DNA of 64,000 bases from Nocardia puris. GTDB lineage: Bacteria; Actinomycetota; Actinomycetes; Mycobacteriales; Mycobacteriaceae. The stretch is taken from assembly GCF_003315035.1 (NCBI RefSeq), contig NZ_QNRE01000015.1:147093-211092 (forward strand), given 5' to 3'. Positions 51,401 through 61,600 of this stretch are shown in pieces. Below the pieces are notes generated by a model. That model saw only the letters and a list, made by a program, of their open reading frames with translations, was not told the origin of the DNA and searched no databases. How positions within the stretch are numbered: the stretch's first letter is position 1; every line of letters begins with the position of its first letter. The position numbers and the translations under genes were made by a program.

Positions 51401-51706
51401 ATCCAAGCAGTACGGCTCGGCGCGGAAGAGGTAGCCGGTCGGCGTGGTGACGATGCAGTCCCGGCCGCCCGGCTCGGCGTCCTCGAGCGCGCGGCGGAGC
51501 TGGGACACCTTGGTGTGCAGGGAAGCGACCGGATTGGCGGGCGGGACGGCCGGCCACATGTCATCGATCAACCGGTCGACCGACAGCGGTTCCCCCGCGT
51601 TGGCCACCAGATCGGCGAGCAACGCGCGCACACGTGACTCCGGTATCGAGACGGCCACTCCAAGATCCGTAGCGACCTCGAGCGAGCCAAGGATCCCAAA
51701 TCGCAC
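48419..51706 (-). CDS. AfsR/SARP-type regulator with NB-ARC ATPase (1095 aa)
   Basis: N-terminal SARP DNA-binding domain (VRFGILGSLEVATDLG, SVDRLIDDMWP, LRRALEDAE), bacterial transcriptional activation domain, then an NB-ARC/STAND ATPase with P-loop GSGGVGKTRVALAIAGG and LLVLDNCEHVV. A long TPR-like C-terminus follows. Such proteins switch on secondary-metabolite clusters; the PKS region on its right is a likely target. GTG at 51706 gives the family start; TTG 51730 is possible. Confidence 0.85.
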   Translation of the reverse strand: MRFGILGSLEVATDLGVAVSIPESRVRALLADLVANAGEPLSVDRLIDDMWPAVPPANPVASLHTKVSQLRRALEDAEPGGRDCIVTTPTGYLFRAEPYCLDSVRFLAFVERAQRASDPRLRVNMLRDALAMWRGPAFADFLDLAFSREAANTLEEARIAARSELAELRLELGEHRSLVAEINELVREHPLRENLRSIQMRALYRAGRAADALDSFAELRALLAETRGADPSREIVDLHRAILDQDPALLPEVPEGEVLSAGHNLPEPPNPLIGRDAMVEEVTAQVLSDRLVTLIGSGGVGKTRVALAIAGGLVDSFADGVWFIEFDGLDRAPGPDALADTILGVLGVDVNAPPPGYRARSQPPGRVGAIDRIVAFLRGRRALLVLDNCEHVVEAAARLVEAVLAERTECRILATSRAPLAVRGETIVPVAPLALPDAETASVERLVESSAAQLFAARVPGLRFDDANCRDITAVCRKLDGLPLALELAATKVRVFGVRELLAQLDRRFQVLSGGFRDAPDRHRSLRAAIDWSWELLSEPERDMLCWIAIHAEDCSLAAVGALFGDAGDSCEVLTALARLVDQSLVVMHEGRDGPRYRLLESISAYCVERLEAMGELAEWRARHARYYAALGEVMGPALLGPDQLRQLERLDVDGPNLRKASDFALARRDARLAMRLVSASLWYGFLRCRLTEMLRYLSALAELGEELRPVERTTTALWRAGIELLIGDGDPRRFPPVELSGDETSAELFEYARGEWLLGYAQWYTGALEESEESVGHALATFRALENRWGIAVCLSTRAAQRTGRSELAVVRRCAQESAAMFAEIGDRWGRLKAIEALGVLAEIEGRYTEARTLHREGLRIVEDLGLWTEIPHKLALLGRIALLQGEFDVADELHNRSMRLAASHANWLGEGFAEIGLALSARRQGKLDDAQAHLTRWVHWLRDIGAHNGLALVLAELGFIADLRGDAAAAHELHSAGLEAAMETGDIRAVALALEGLAGAQTLAGHYTTAARLLGAAEGARCSAAAPLPGGERTDVERITTTVRTALGDDRFAVEYHQGRPLIVGGRDTPLETCPWPATVEQVRRVLRDHAVS

Positions 51707-51734
51707 GCGGCAAGGGTACCCAGGCAACACTGCG

Positions 51735-51774
51735 GAAAGTTGACCGAAAGTTCAACGGTTGGTTCGGAAGTGCG
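51735..51774 (+). promoter_or_regulatory. SARP-type direct repeats between the divergent regulators
   Basis: GAAAGTT occurs at 51735-51741 and 51746-51752 with a 4-bp spacer, an 11-bp period. GGTTGGT and AAGTGCG follow at the same spacing. SARP operators are typically heptamers repeated every 11 bp, so this is a plausible binding site for one or both neighbours. Confidence 0.5.
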
Positions 51775-51965
51775 CCGTAAGCAGACCGGAAGCGCGATCC
51801 GACACAATTGATCCGAGTGATCTTCTCCGGCCTCGGCGGAAGCGATCCGTGCTGGTAGCGGCGAGTGCCGGGTCACCACGCGGCACCACGCCGCCCTGCC
51901 CGCAACGTCGCCGGCGCATCGTGAACGCAACGGCAGATCGAGACTTGCTGCCCTAGGGGGTACTC

Positions 51966-54038
51966 GTGCAGTTCAGCCTTCTCGGACCACTCGAAGTCCA
52001 GCACCAGGGGGTCGCGCTCCGCCTCGGGGGTGTGCGGCAGCGGACCACCCTCGCCTACCTCTTGCTCCATCCGAACACCGTTGTCCCGGCCAGCAGGCTC
52101 ATGGACGCGCTGTGGCCCAACGAGTCGATGCCCACGTCGGCGCGCAAGATCCTGCACAACGCGGTGTGGGGCCTGCGCAACCTGCTGCCCGACGACAGCG
52201 CGACGCCGTTCGCCCTGACCAGTCGCCCGCCCGGCTACATCTTCGAGGTCGACACCGATCTCATCGACCTGCACCGCTTCTACCGGCTCGCCGCCCGCGG
52301 CCGCGCCGACGCCGCGGCGGGCGATCTGGACTCGGCCGCGGCGCGCCTGTGCGACGCGCTGTCGCTGTGGCGCGGGTCGGCGGTGTCCGACCTCACCGAG
52401 CACGGTGTCGACTGGCCGGAGCTGACCGCGGCCGAGGACGCGCGGATGTCGGTGGCGGAGGACTACTTCGACATCGAATTGGAGCGCGGCCATCACGTCG
52501 AGGTGATCGATCCGCTCAGCAAACTGGCCGAATCGGGGTTGCTGCGGGAGCGATCGTGCGGGCAGTTGATGCTCGCGCTCTACCGGAGCAGGCGGCCCTC
52601 CGACGCGCTCGGCGTCTATACCGACTGGCGCAATTCGCTCATCGAGAACTTCGGTCTCGAACCCGGGCCGGAACTCCAGCGGTTGCAGCAGTCGATCCTG
52701 CGCCAGAGCCCCTCGCTGCTGCCCAGCGCGGCCGTGGCGACCGACGAGGCGATTCTCGAGACGCCCGCCCCGGTGACGCCGATCAACGGCGGGCCGACCG
52801 ACCGGGTGACCGTGCTGTTCCTCCAGGTCACCCAGCCCGCGCCCGCGCAGGGCGACCAGCCGGTGCTCGGCGACCGCTTCCACCCGACGATCTGCGGCAC
52901 CATCTCCGCGCTCGGCGGCGTCGTGGTGGGCGCGATCGGCTCGACCACGATGACGGTGTTCCCGCGCGCCTGCGCGCCCCAGGACGTGGTGGCCGCCGCG
53001 CTGCACTTCCGCGGGTGGATCGCCGCCGCCGGGATGGGCAGCGAGGCGGTGACGCCGCGGTTCCGCGCGGCGGTGGTGACCGGTGCGGCGGCCCGGCGCA
53101 TCCCGCGCACCTACGCGGAGCTGCGGCGCACCGCCGGGTACGGCGACCTGTTCGACGACTGTGAGCGCCTGCTGCTCGACGCGCCGGTCGACGCGGTGGC
53201 CGTCGGCGAGTGCGCGCGGCGCGAGACCGAACATCTGATCCGGTACGTACCGCACCCGTCCGGGCAGTGGCACGCCGCGGCCGTGCACACCGCGCCCGGC
53301 GCCGCGAGCGAACCGGAGGGCGACCCGGATCCGGATGTCCGCACGCTGCTGGGCCTGCGCGACCGGGTGCGCGAGCGACAGGTGTCGCACCTGGTGGCGG
53401 TGGTCGCGCCCGCCTCGGTGAACGCGCGCCGCGCCACGCGCGGGTTCCGGCACGCGATCCGCGCGCGGCGCGACAGCGAGCCGGTGCTCAGCGCCCGGTT
53501 CGGCGGTCCCGATCCGCTGGGCGTGCACCGCACGATGCTGGCGGGCCTGTGCGATCTCCGGGCCGGGGACGCGCCCGCCGACATCCGGGCCAAGCTCGCC
53601 GAGGTCGCGGGCCATCCGTTGCGCTCGCCGAGCACGGTGCACCAGATCGCCGAGGCGCTGTATCCGCTGGCGCGCTCGCTGCCGCTCGACCCGTTCCAGA
53701 CGCGCGCCGCGCTCGCCGCGTGGCTCGAATTGCTCTGTGCCGAGGCCGGATTGCACCCGACCACCCTGGTGTTCGACGACGCGCACCTGGCCGATGAGAC
53801 CAGCCTGGTGTTCCTGGAGACGCTGCTCGACAGCGCCGAGCACGCGCCGCTGCTGGTGGTCCTGTCCGGTGAGACCGCGCTGGTGCGTAGCGGTTTCGTG
53901 CGCATCGCGGGGACCAGGGAGTCCACGCTGCTCACCGCCGACAGCCGGTCGCCCCGGCGCTCGGCGAGCAGGCGGCTGCCCGAGAACCACCTCACGGCCG
54001 GCGCGGACCGATCCGCGACGGCCAGCGCCGCCAGCTGA
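51966..54038 (+). CDS. SARP regulator with degenerate cyclase-like and ATPase domains (690 aa)
   Basis: GTG 51966 follows AGGGGG. SARP DNA-binding and BTAD domains (MQFSLLGPLEVQHQGVALRL, SRLMDALWP, ALYRSRRPSDALGVYTDWRN) occupy the first 265 residues. A segment with RVTVLFLQVTQ, GAIGSTTMTVFP and AALHFRGWIAAAG resembles a class III nucleotide-cyclase fold. A later region has Walker B-like TTLVFDDAHLADETSLVFLE but only VAVVAPASVNARRATRG where the P-loop should be. The last two domains are probably regulatory only. Confidence 0.8.
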   Translation: MQFSLLGPLEVQHQGVALRLGGVRQRTTLAYLLLHPNTVVPASRLMDALWPNESMPTSARKILHNAVWGLRNLLPDDSATPFALTSRPPGYIFEVDTDLIDLHRFYRLAARGRADAAAGDLDSAAARLCDALSLWRGSAVSDLTEHGVDWPELTAAEDARMSVAEDYFDIELERGHHVEVIDPLSKLAESGLLRERSCGQLMLALYRSRRPSDALGVYTDWRNSLIENFGLEPGPELQRLQQSILRQSPSLLPSAAVATDEAILETPAPVTPINGGPTDRVTVLFLQVTQPAPAQGDQPVLGDRFHPTICGTISALGGVVVGAIGSTTMTVFPRACAPQDVVAAALHFRGWIAAAGMGSEAVTPRFRAAVVTGAAARRIPRTYAELRRTAGYGDLFDDCERLLLDAPVDAVAVGECARRETEHLIRYVPHPSGQWHAAAVHTAPGAASEPEGDPDPDVRTLLGLRDRVRERQVSHLVAVVAPASVNARRATRGFRHAIRARRDSEPVLSARFGGPDPLGVHRTMLAGLCDLRAGDAPADIRAKLAEVAGHPLRSPSTVHQIAEALYPLARSLPLDPFQTRAALAAWLELLCAEAGLHPTTLVFDDAHLADETSLVFLETLLDSAEHAPLLVVLSGETALVRSGFVRIAGTRESTLLTADSRSPRRSASRRLPENHLTAGADRSATASAAS

Positions 54039-54077
54039 ACGGGCGGCGTCACCTTCATGGGAAAGGAATTCGACCCG

Positions 54078-55571
54078 ATGATCGAACCACTGACGATCCG
54101 GCCGGAGGACGCGCGCTACCGCGGGCTGATCTCCGGTTCCAATACGCGGTGGGTGGGTTCGCCGGACTACGTGCGCGTGGTGTGGTCCACCGAGCAGGTC
54201 GTGGACGCGTTGCAGCACGCCGTCGACGAGGGCCTGCGCGTGGTGGTCCGCAGCGGCGGGCACTGCGACGAGGATTTCACGGCGAACGCCGAGGTCCGCG
54301 CGGTGATCGACGTCTCGGGCCTGGACGCGGTCTACTTCGACGCCGAGCGCGGTGCGTTCGCCGTCGAGTCCGGGGCGACGCTGGGCCGGATCTACTCGAC
54401 GCTCTACAGGGGGTGGGGCGTGACCCTGCCGGGCGGCACCTGCCCCACGGTGGGCGCGGGCGGCCACGTCGCGGGCGGCGGATACGGCGCGCTGTCGCGG
54501 TCGCACGGGCTGATCGTGGACCACTTGTACGCCGTGGAGGTGGTGGTGGCCGACGCGGCGGGCAAGGTCTCGCCCGTGGTCGCGACCCGCGAGGCCGATG
54601 ATCCGCACCGCGACCTGTGGTGGGCGCACACCGGCGCGGGCGGCGGCAACTTCGGCATCGTCACCAAGTACTGGTTCCGCTCACCGGACACGACCGGTCC
54701 CGACCCGTCGCGGCTGTTGCCCGCGCCGCCGAAAGAGCTTCTCGTGTCGGATATCTCGTGGGAGTGGGACTCCCTCGACGAGGCCGGCTTCGCCCGGTTG
54801 GTGGCCAACTTCGGCGCCTGGCACGAGCGGCATGCCGCGCCGGATTCGGCGCACCTGAGCCTGTACAGCCAGCTCAAGATCCAGCACCGGGTGGCCGGGT
54901 CGTTCCGGATGAGCACCCAGATCGACGCCGACGAACCGGATGCCGAGCGGACCCTCGACGCGTTCCTGGCCGAGGTCGCCGAAGGCACCGGCGCGCGCTA
55001 CAGCGTGAACGATCGCAGCCGGGTGCCGTGGTTCTACGCGGCACGGGAGTGGTTCGGGTTCGTGGAAGCCGCGATCGCGCGCTGGAAGGTGAAGTCTGCC
55101 TACATGCGCCGGGCGCTGCCCGCCGCGCAGGTGGAGGGGTTGTACCGGCAGCTGACCCGAGAGGACTACGCGAATCCGTTCGCGATGGTCGCACTCGTGA
55201 GCTACGGCGGGCGGATCAACGCGGTGGCCTCCGACGCGACCGCTGCCGCGCAACGGGATTCGATCCTGAAGCTGATGTACGTGACGTTGTGGACCGATCC
55301 GGCCGAGGACGACGCGCACGACCGCTGGGTGCGCGAGTGCTACGCCGACGTGTACGCGGCGACCGGTGGGGTCCCCGTCCCCGGCACGGACACCGACGGC
55401 TGCTTCGTGAACTACGCGGACGCCGATGTGGCCGATCCGGCGTACAACACGTCGGACACGCCTTGGCACCGGCTCTATTTCAAGGACAACTACCCGGCCT
55501 TGCAGGCCGTGAAGGCGAAATGGGATCCGCGCGACGTGTTCTCGCACCGGTTGGCGATTCGGCCGGCGTAG
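54078..55571 (+). CDS. Berberine-bridge-type FAD-linked oxidase, bicovalent flavin
   Basis: 497 residues. Flavin attachment His is in RSGGHCDED, and the second attachment Cys is in GGTCPTVGAGGHVAGGGYG. C-terminal BBE region has YNTSDTPWHRLYFKDNYPAL. Such enzymes oxidise or cyclise natural-product intermediates, so a tailoring role in the PKS pathway is likely. GAAAGGAA lies 9 bases before ATG 54078; ATG 54057 has no ribosome binding site. Confidence 0.85.
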   Translation: MIEPLTIRPEDARYRGLISGSNTRWVGSPDYVRVVWSTEQVVDALQHAVDEGLRVVVRSGGHCDEDFTANAEVRAVIDVSGLDAVYFDAERGAFAVESGATLGRIYSTLYRGWGVTLPGGTCPTVGAGGHVAGGGYGALSRSHGLIVDHLYAVEVVVADAAGKVSPVVATREADDPHRDLWWAHTGAGGGNFGIVTKYWFRSPDTTGPDPSRLLPAPPKELLVSDISWEWDSLDEAGFARLVANFGAWHERHAAPDSAHLSLYSQLKIQHRVAGSFRMSTQIDADEPDAERTLDAFLAEVAEGTGARYSVNDRSRVPWFYAAREWFGFVEAAIARWKVKSAYMRRALPAAQVEGLYRQLTREDYANPFAMVALVSYGGRINAVASDATAAAQRDSILKLMYVTLWTDPAEDDAHDRWVRECYADVYAATGGVPVPGTDTDGCFVNYADADVADPAYNTSDTPWHRLYFKDNYPALQAVKAKWDPRDVFSHRLAIRPA

Positions 55572-55613
55572 CCGGTGGTTCCGGTGGTCACCGAGGTGGC
55601 CGCCGGAACCTCG

Positions 55614-55645
55614 AGGCCCGCACCACCCGGAGGTGGTGCGGGCCT
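55614..55645. terminator. Bidirectional hairpin terminator
   Basis: A perfect 14-bp stem (55614-55627 with 55632-55645) around a CGGA loop, between the convergent oxidase and PKS genes. Position and strength fit a terminator for both directions; there is no long U-tract. Confidence 0.75.
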
Positions 55646-55661
55646 TCGCCTGTGGTGGGCG

Positions 55662-58600
55662 CTAGAGCGCTGCGGCCGGCGCCGGGAAGTGACCGGACTC
55701 GATGAAGAACCGCACGTAGGTGGCGAACAGTTCCGGGGTGATGGGCGGGCACTCGATGCCGCTGCCCTCGATCGCCGCCAGGGTGTCGGACACGTCGATG
55801 GCCGGGTAGAACGCGCCGGTGTCGGCGATCATCGCTTGGAACGCGTCGAGCAGCGGGACGAGCGCGTTGTCGCCCGACGCGCCGATCGCCTCGGCCCACT
55901 CCGCGTGCTCGCGGTCGGCGATGGAGTAGCCCAGGGCGCGCAACCGGTCGACGAGTTCCGGCAGCGCGACCCGGGATGGGTTGTGCAGGTGGAACGTCCG
56001 GCCCGCGGCCTCCGGGCGGCCCGCCATCTCCACGATGGCGGCACTGACGAAGTCCACGGGGGCCAGGTGGAAGAACCCACCGGGCACCGCGGGCGCGGCC
56101 TGCGCCTGGACGATGCCCTTCAGCGTGAGCCACACGAAATCCCTTGTCTGGCAGGCGCCGTGGCGCTGGTCGCCGGAGATCACGTCCACCCGGTACACCG
56201 AGACCGGCAGGCCGCGATCGCGCGCCGCCTCGATGCGTTGTTCGGCCACCCATTTGGTGCGCAGATAGCCGCTGGGCAGCGCTTCGGCGGGTCCCGTCGG
56301 ATCGTCCACCGCCAGCGCCCTGCCGTCCTCGGGCGCGCCGGCGAACACACCGACCGTCGAGACGTAGTGCACCGGTACGGTCCGGTGCCGAGCGGCCAAG
56401 CGCAGAATCTCTTCGGTACCGGCGACATTCGCGTCGCGCAGGCTTTCGTAGGGGCGCAGCCAGTGCACGGTGGCGCCCGCGTGGTAGACCACGTCGATCC
56501 GCCGCGCCAGTTCATCGAACTCGGTGTCGGACAGTCCGATTCGAGGTGCCGCCAGGTCGCCCGCCACGACGCGCACCCGGTCGCGGTCCACCTCGTCGGT
56601 CACGCGGTAGAAGTCCAGGTTCGCCAGCAGCCGCCGGGTCGCGTCGGCCTCGTCGGCGCCGCGCACCAGGCAGTGCACGGTGGCCGAGGTGGTCCGGATC
56701 AGATCGCGTAGCAGGAACGCGCCCAGGAATCCGGACGCCCCGGTGAGCAGGATGTGCTCGGGACCGGCGGCGACCTGGACGACGGTGTCGGCGGGCCGGA
56801 TGTCGTCGGCCAGCAGCACTTCGGCGCGGTAGTCCACCGTGGTGGCGGCGCCCGAGCGGCCGTCGCGCCACTGGTCCAGCACGTGCGCCGCCAGCGCTTG
56901 CGGGGTCGGGTGGTCGAAGGCGACCGACGCGGACAGCCGCACGGCGAGCGCGCGCTGCAATCGGTTGCGGAACTCCACCGTGGCGAGGGAGTCGAAGCCG
57001 GATTCGCTGAACGGGCGCGCCGGGTCGAGCGCGTCGTCGCCGCGATGGCCCAGCACCGAAGCCGCCTCGCGCAGAACAGTTTCCAATACGAGGGCGTGCT
57101 GTTCGTCGGGGGTGCGGTCCGCGAGGAGATCGGCGAGCGCGGCAGGCGCCGCCGCGTTGCCCGCGCTCGCCCGCTGGGTCGGCAGCAGGCCGGACAGCAG
57201 TGTCGTCGGCCGCGCGCGGATGGCCGATACGTCCAGCGGCGTCGCGACCACGGCGGCCTCGCCGCCCGCGGCGAGCGCGTCGAACAGCGCGAGGCCGTCG
57301 TCCGCGGCGAGCGGCGGGAAGCCGCCGCGCGCGATCCGCTCCTTGTCCGCCGCGTCCAGGTGCCCGCTGATGCCGCCCTCCTGTTCCCACAGACCCCAGG
57401 CGATCGAGGTCGCGGGCAGTCCGAGGCCCGCGCGATGGCCGGCGAGGGCGTCGAGGAACGCGTTGGCGGCGGCGTAGTTGCCCTGGCCCGGGCCGCCGAT
57501 GGTGGCGGCGACGGAGGAGAACAGCACGAACGAGGTGAGGTCGCGGTCGCGGGTGAGGTCGTGCAGCAGCCAAGCCGCGTCGGCCTTGGGTCGCAGCACG
57601 GCCGCGAGCCGGTCCGGATCCAGGTCGGCGATCAGACCGTCGTCGGTCACGCCCGCGGTATGCACGATGCCGGTGATCGGATGCGCGGCAAGGACTTCCG
57701 CGAGCGAGTCCCGGTCGGCCACATCGGCGGCCGCGATATCGACCCGCGCGCCAGTCGCCGAGAGTTCGGCACGCAGCGCCGCCGCGCCCGGACTGTCCGT
57801 TCCCCGCCTGCTGACCAGCACGAGCCGCCGCACGCCGCGCTCGCCGACCAGGTGCCGGGCCAGCGCCGCGCCGAGCGATCCGGTGCCGCCGGTGATCAGC
57901 ACGCACTCCTCGGGTCCCGCGTCCCTGGGCGTGGGCAGCGCGGCACGGGTCAGGCGCGGCACGAAGACGCGGCCCGCGCGCACCACGACCTGCGGCTCGC
58001 CCGCGCCCACCACCGCCGACAGCGCCTCCAGCGAGGCGGGCTCGTCGTCGAGGTCGGCGAGCACGATCCGATCCGGCCGTTCCGACTGGGCCGAACGGAC
58101 CAGGCCCCACACCGCACCCGCCGCCACGTTCGCGGCATCGGGTCCGGCGGCGCGGCGGGTGAGCACGACAAGTGGTGCGGCGGTGCGCTCTTCGACCGCG
58201 CCCCACTGCTGGAGCAGGAGCAGCGCGCGGGTGGTGAGGTCGCGGGCGTCCGCCGCCGGGTCCGCGCGTTCGGCGTCGAGCGGGGCGAGGATCGCGTCGA
58301 CGGGCTTGTCGGCGGTCGCGGCCTCGGCGAGGTCGGTGAACAGCGTCGGCTCGCCGATCTCGGGGACGGCGCCGGCGCCGCGCAGTACGCCCCAGCGAAC
58401 GGGGCGGTCGGCGATCCCGGCGGGCACCCAGTCGACCCGGAACACCATGTCCGCCAGGGACGGTCGGGGTGCGTTGATGGCGACCGGTGCGCCGAAGGTT
58501 ACGCCGCCGATCGTGGCGACGGGCGCGCCCGCGCGATCGGCCAGGAACAAGGTTGTCCTGCCGTCGTCGTCGCGCTCGACCAGCACTCGCAGCGCCGCCG

Positions 58601-61600
58601 CACCGGTCGAAAGCAGTCGTACTTCACGGAATTCGGTCGGGGTGCCCTCCCCCGCCGCCGCGAGCGCCACGTCGAGCAGCGCGGGATGCAGCCGGTACGC
58701 CGGGGAATCAGCCGAAATATCTTCGGGCAGTTCTACTTCGGCGAACTGTCCGCCCGGCGGCGGCCACTGCGTGAGGTCGAACCCCGGTTCGCCGATGCGC
58801 AGGCGCACGGAGCCGCGCGCGTGCAGCGTCCACGGACCCGCCGATCCGCCGGGCCGGGAGTGGATCGACACCTCGCGCTCCCCCGTCTCCGACGCCGCGC
58901 CCACGCGCGCCTGGATGTGCAAGTCGGCGCGGGCGGGCAGGGTGAGCGGGGCGAGGACGGTCAGCACGGAGAGCTCGGTGCACCCGAGTTCGTCACCGGC
59001 CCGGATGGCCAGTTCCACCAGCACACCGGGCGCGACGGCTGTTCCGGTGACGAGCCCGCGATGCCGCCTGGTCAGCCGTCCGGTGACAACCACCCCCGCG
59101 CCGTCGGCCAGATCGACCGCGACGTCGAGGACGGGGTGCCCCACCGAGGGGCCGAGCCCGCTCACTGTGGTGACGCTGTCGCCCGCCCAGTGCCTGGATC
59201 GCTGGAACGCGTAGGTGGGCAGAGTGATTCGCCTCGCGCCGGCGCCCTCGAAGACCTTGTCCCAGGCCACGGTGATGCCGTGGTTGTGCATGGCGGCCAC
59301 GCTGGACACCACAGTGGCCGCGTCGCCCGCGGTGCGGCGCAGCACCGGGATGGAGACGTGCGCGCGATCCTGCAACGTGTCGTCGGTGAGCGCGCTGAGG
59401 ATGGCGTCGGGGCCGATCTCGACGAACTTGGTGACGCCCGCGTCGGCGAGGGCGCGCACGCCGTCGGCGAAGCGCACCGTGTCGCGGATGTGGCGCACCC
59501 AGTAGCCGGGGTCGGCGTGGGCGTCGGGCGCCGCGACCGCGCCGGTCACGTTGGACACGAGGGGGATTCGCGCGCGCTTCAGGTCTATGCGGCCGGCGAC
59601 GGAGCGGAAGTTGTCGAGGATGGGGTCCATGTGGTGGGAGTGGAACGCGTGGCTCACGGCGAGGCGCCGGGTGCGCAGTCCGCGCGCGTTCAAGACGCCG
59701 GCCAGCGTGTCGAGTTCCTCGATGCCGCCCGACAGCACGATCGCGCCGGGCGCGTTGACGGCGGCCACGTTCACGCCGTCGGGCAGGTCGGCGCGCACCT
59801 CCTCCTCGTCCGCGCGCACGGCGAGCATGCCGCCGCGCGGCAGCGTGCTCATCAGGCGGGCCCGCGCCGCCACCAGCGCCGCCGCGTCGGGGAGCGTCAG
59901 CACGCCCGCCACCTGCGCGGCGACGATCTCGCCGACCGAGTGGCCCGCCACGAAATCGGGTCGCACGCCCCATGATTCGAGCAGACGGGCCAGCGCGATC
60001 TCGACGGCGAACAGAGCGGGCTGGGTGATCGCGGTGTCGTCGAGGCGGTCGCCCGATTCGATGGTGTCGCGCAGCGGCCGGTCCAGCAGCGGCGCCAAGT
60101 GTTCGTGCGCTTCGTCGAAGGCTGCGGCGTAGACCGGGAAGCGCCGGTACAGCTCGATCCCCATGCCCGCACGCTGGGCGCCCTGGCCGGTGAACAGGAA
60201 CGCCGTCTTGCCCGCAGTGGTCGTGACCGGTTCGCTTTCCGCCAGCGCGGCGAGGAGTTCGGCGTGATCGGTGCCGACCACGGCCACGCGGTGGTCCAGC
60301 GCGGCGCGGGTGGTCGCCAGGGAGTAAGCGATGTCGAGGGGGCGCAGATCGGGTGCGGAGGCGGCGAATTCGCGCAGCCGCTCCGCTTGGGCGCGGGCCG
60401 CGTCGCGGGTCTTGCCCGACACCAGCCACGGCACCGCGGGCAGCGTCACCGTCACCGGATCCGGTGGCGCCGGCGCGGGTTCGGGCGCCTGTTCGAGGAT
60501 GACGTGGGCGTTGGTGCCGCTCACACCGAACGATGACACCGCCGCCCTACGCGGCTCACCCGTCCGTGGCCATTCCCTTGCCTCGGTGAGCAATTCGATC
60601 GACCCGGACGACCAGTCGATGTGCGGGTTCGGGGCTTCCGCGTGCAAGGTCTTGGGCAGCACGCCGCGCCGGAGGGCTTCGATCATCTTGATCACGCCGC
60701 CGATGCCGGCCGCCGCGACCGAGTGGCCGATATTGGATTTCAGGGACCCCAGGTACAGCGGCCGGCCTTCGGGACGTTCACGACCGTACGTGGCTTGCAA
60801 CGCCCCCACCTCGATCGGATCACCCAACCGCGTCCCCGTCCCATGACCCTCCACCACATCAACACCACCACCCGACAACCGCGCATCCACCAACGCAGCC
60901 CGAACAACACCCTCCTGCGCCCGACCCGACGGCGCCGTCAAACCATTCGACGCACCATCCTGATTCACCGCAGAACCCCGCAACACCCCCAACACCTCAC
61001 GACCCGCAGCCACCGCATCCGACAACCGCTCCAACACCACCAAACCCACACCCTCCGACCACCCCGTACCACTGGCGCCGGCGCCGTAGGAGTGGCACCG
61101 GCCGTCAGGGGAAAGTCCGCGCTGGCGCGAGAACTCGATGTATCCGCCCGGGTGCCCGTACACCGTGACACCGCCCGCCACGGCGCGATCACATTCGCCG
61201 CGCCGCAGCGACTGCGCGGCCAGGTGCAGCGCGACCAGCGACGACGAACACGCCGTATCCACCGTGATCGCCGGGCCTTCCAACCCGAAGGTGTAGGCGA
61301 GGCGGCCCGAGACCACGCTCGAGAGTTTGCCGGTCATCGAATAGCCCTCGAGTTCCGGTGGCGCGGCGAGGTCGAGGTAGGTCTGTTCGCCCGCCCCGAC
61401 GAAGACGCCGGTCCGACTGCCGCGCAACGCCGCCGGATCGAGTCCCGCGGCCTCGAACAACTCCCACGCCGTCTCCAGCAGCACCCGCTGCTGGGGGTCC
61501 ATGCCCAGCGCTTCGCGCGGCGAGATGCCGAAGAGCGCTGCGTCGAAATCGGTGGCGTGGTCGATGAATCCGCCGTGCCGGGTGGTCGAGGTGCCGACGT

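Noticed and set aside
48371..51637. 1088-codon plus-strand open frame
   Set aside because: It is antisense to the AfsR-type regulator, which has clear domains; the antisense product is Gln/Gly/His-rich without motifs.
51873..54629. 918-codon minus-strand open frame
   Set aside because: Antisense to the second SARP and to the FAD oxidase; Arg/His-rich translation typical of shadow frames in high-GC DNA.
56754..59975. 1073-codon plus-strand open frame
   Set aside because: Antisense to the PKS, which has complete domain signatures in its own frame.
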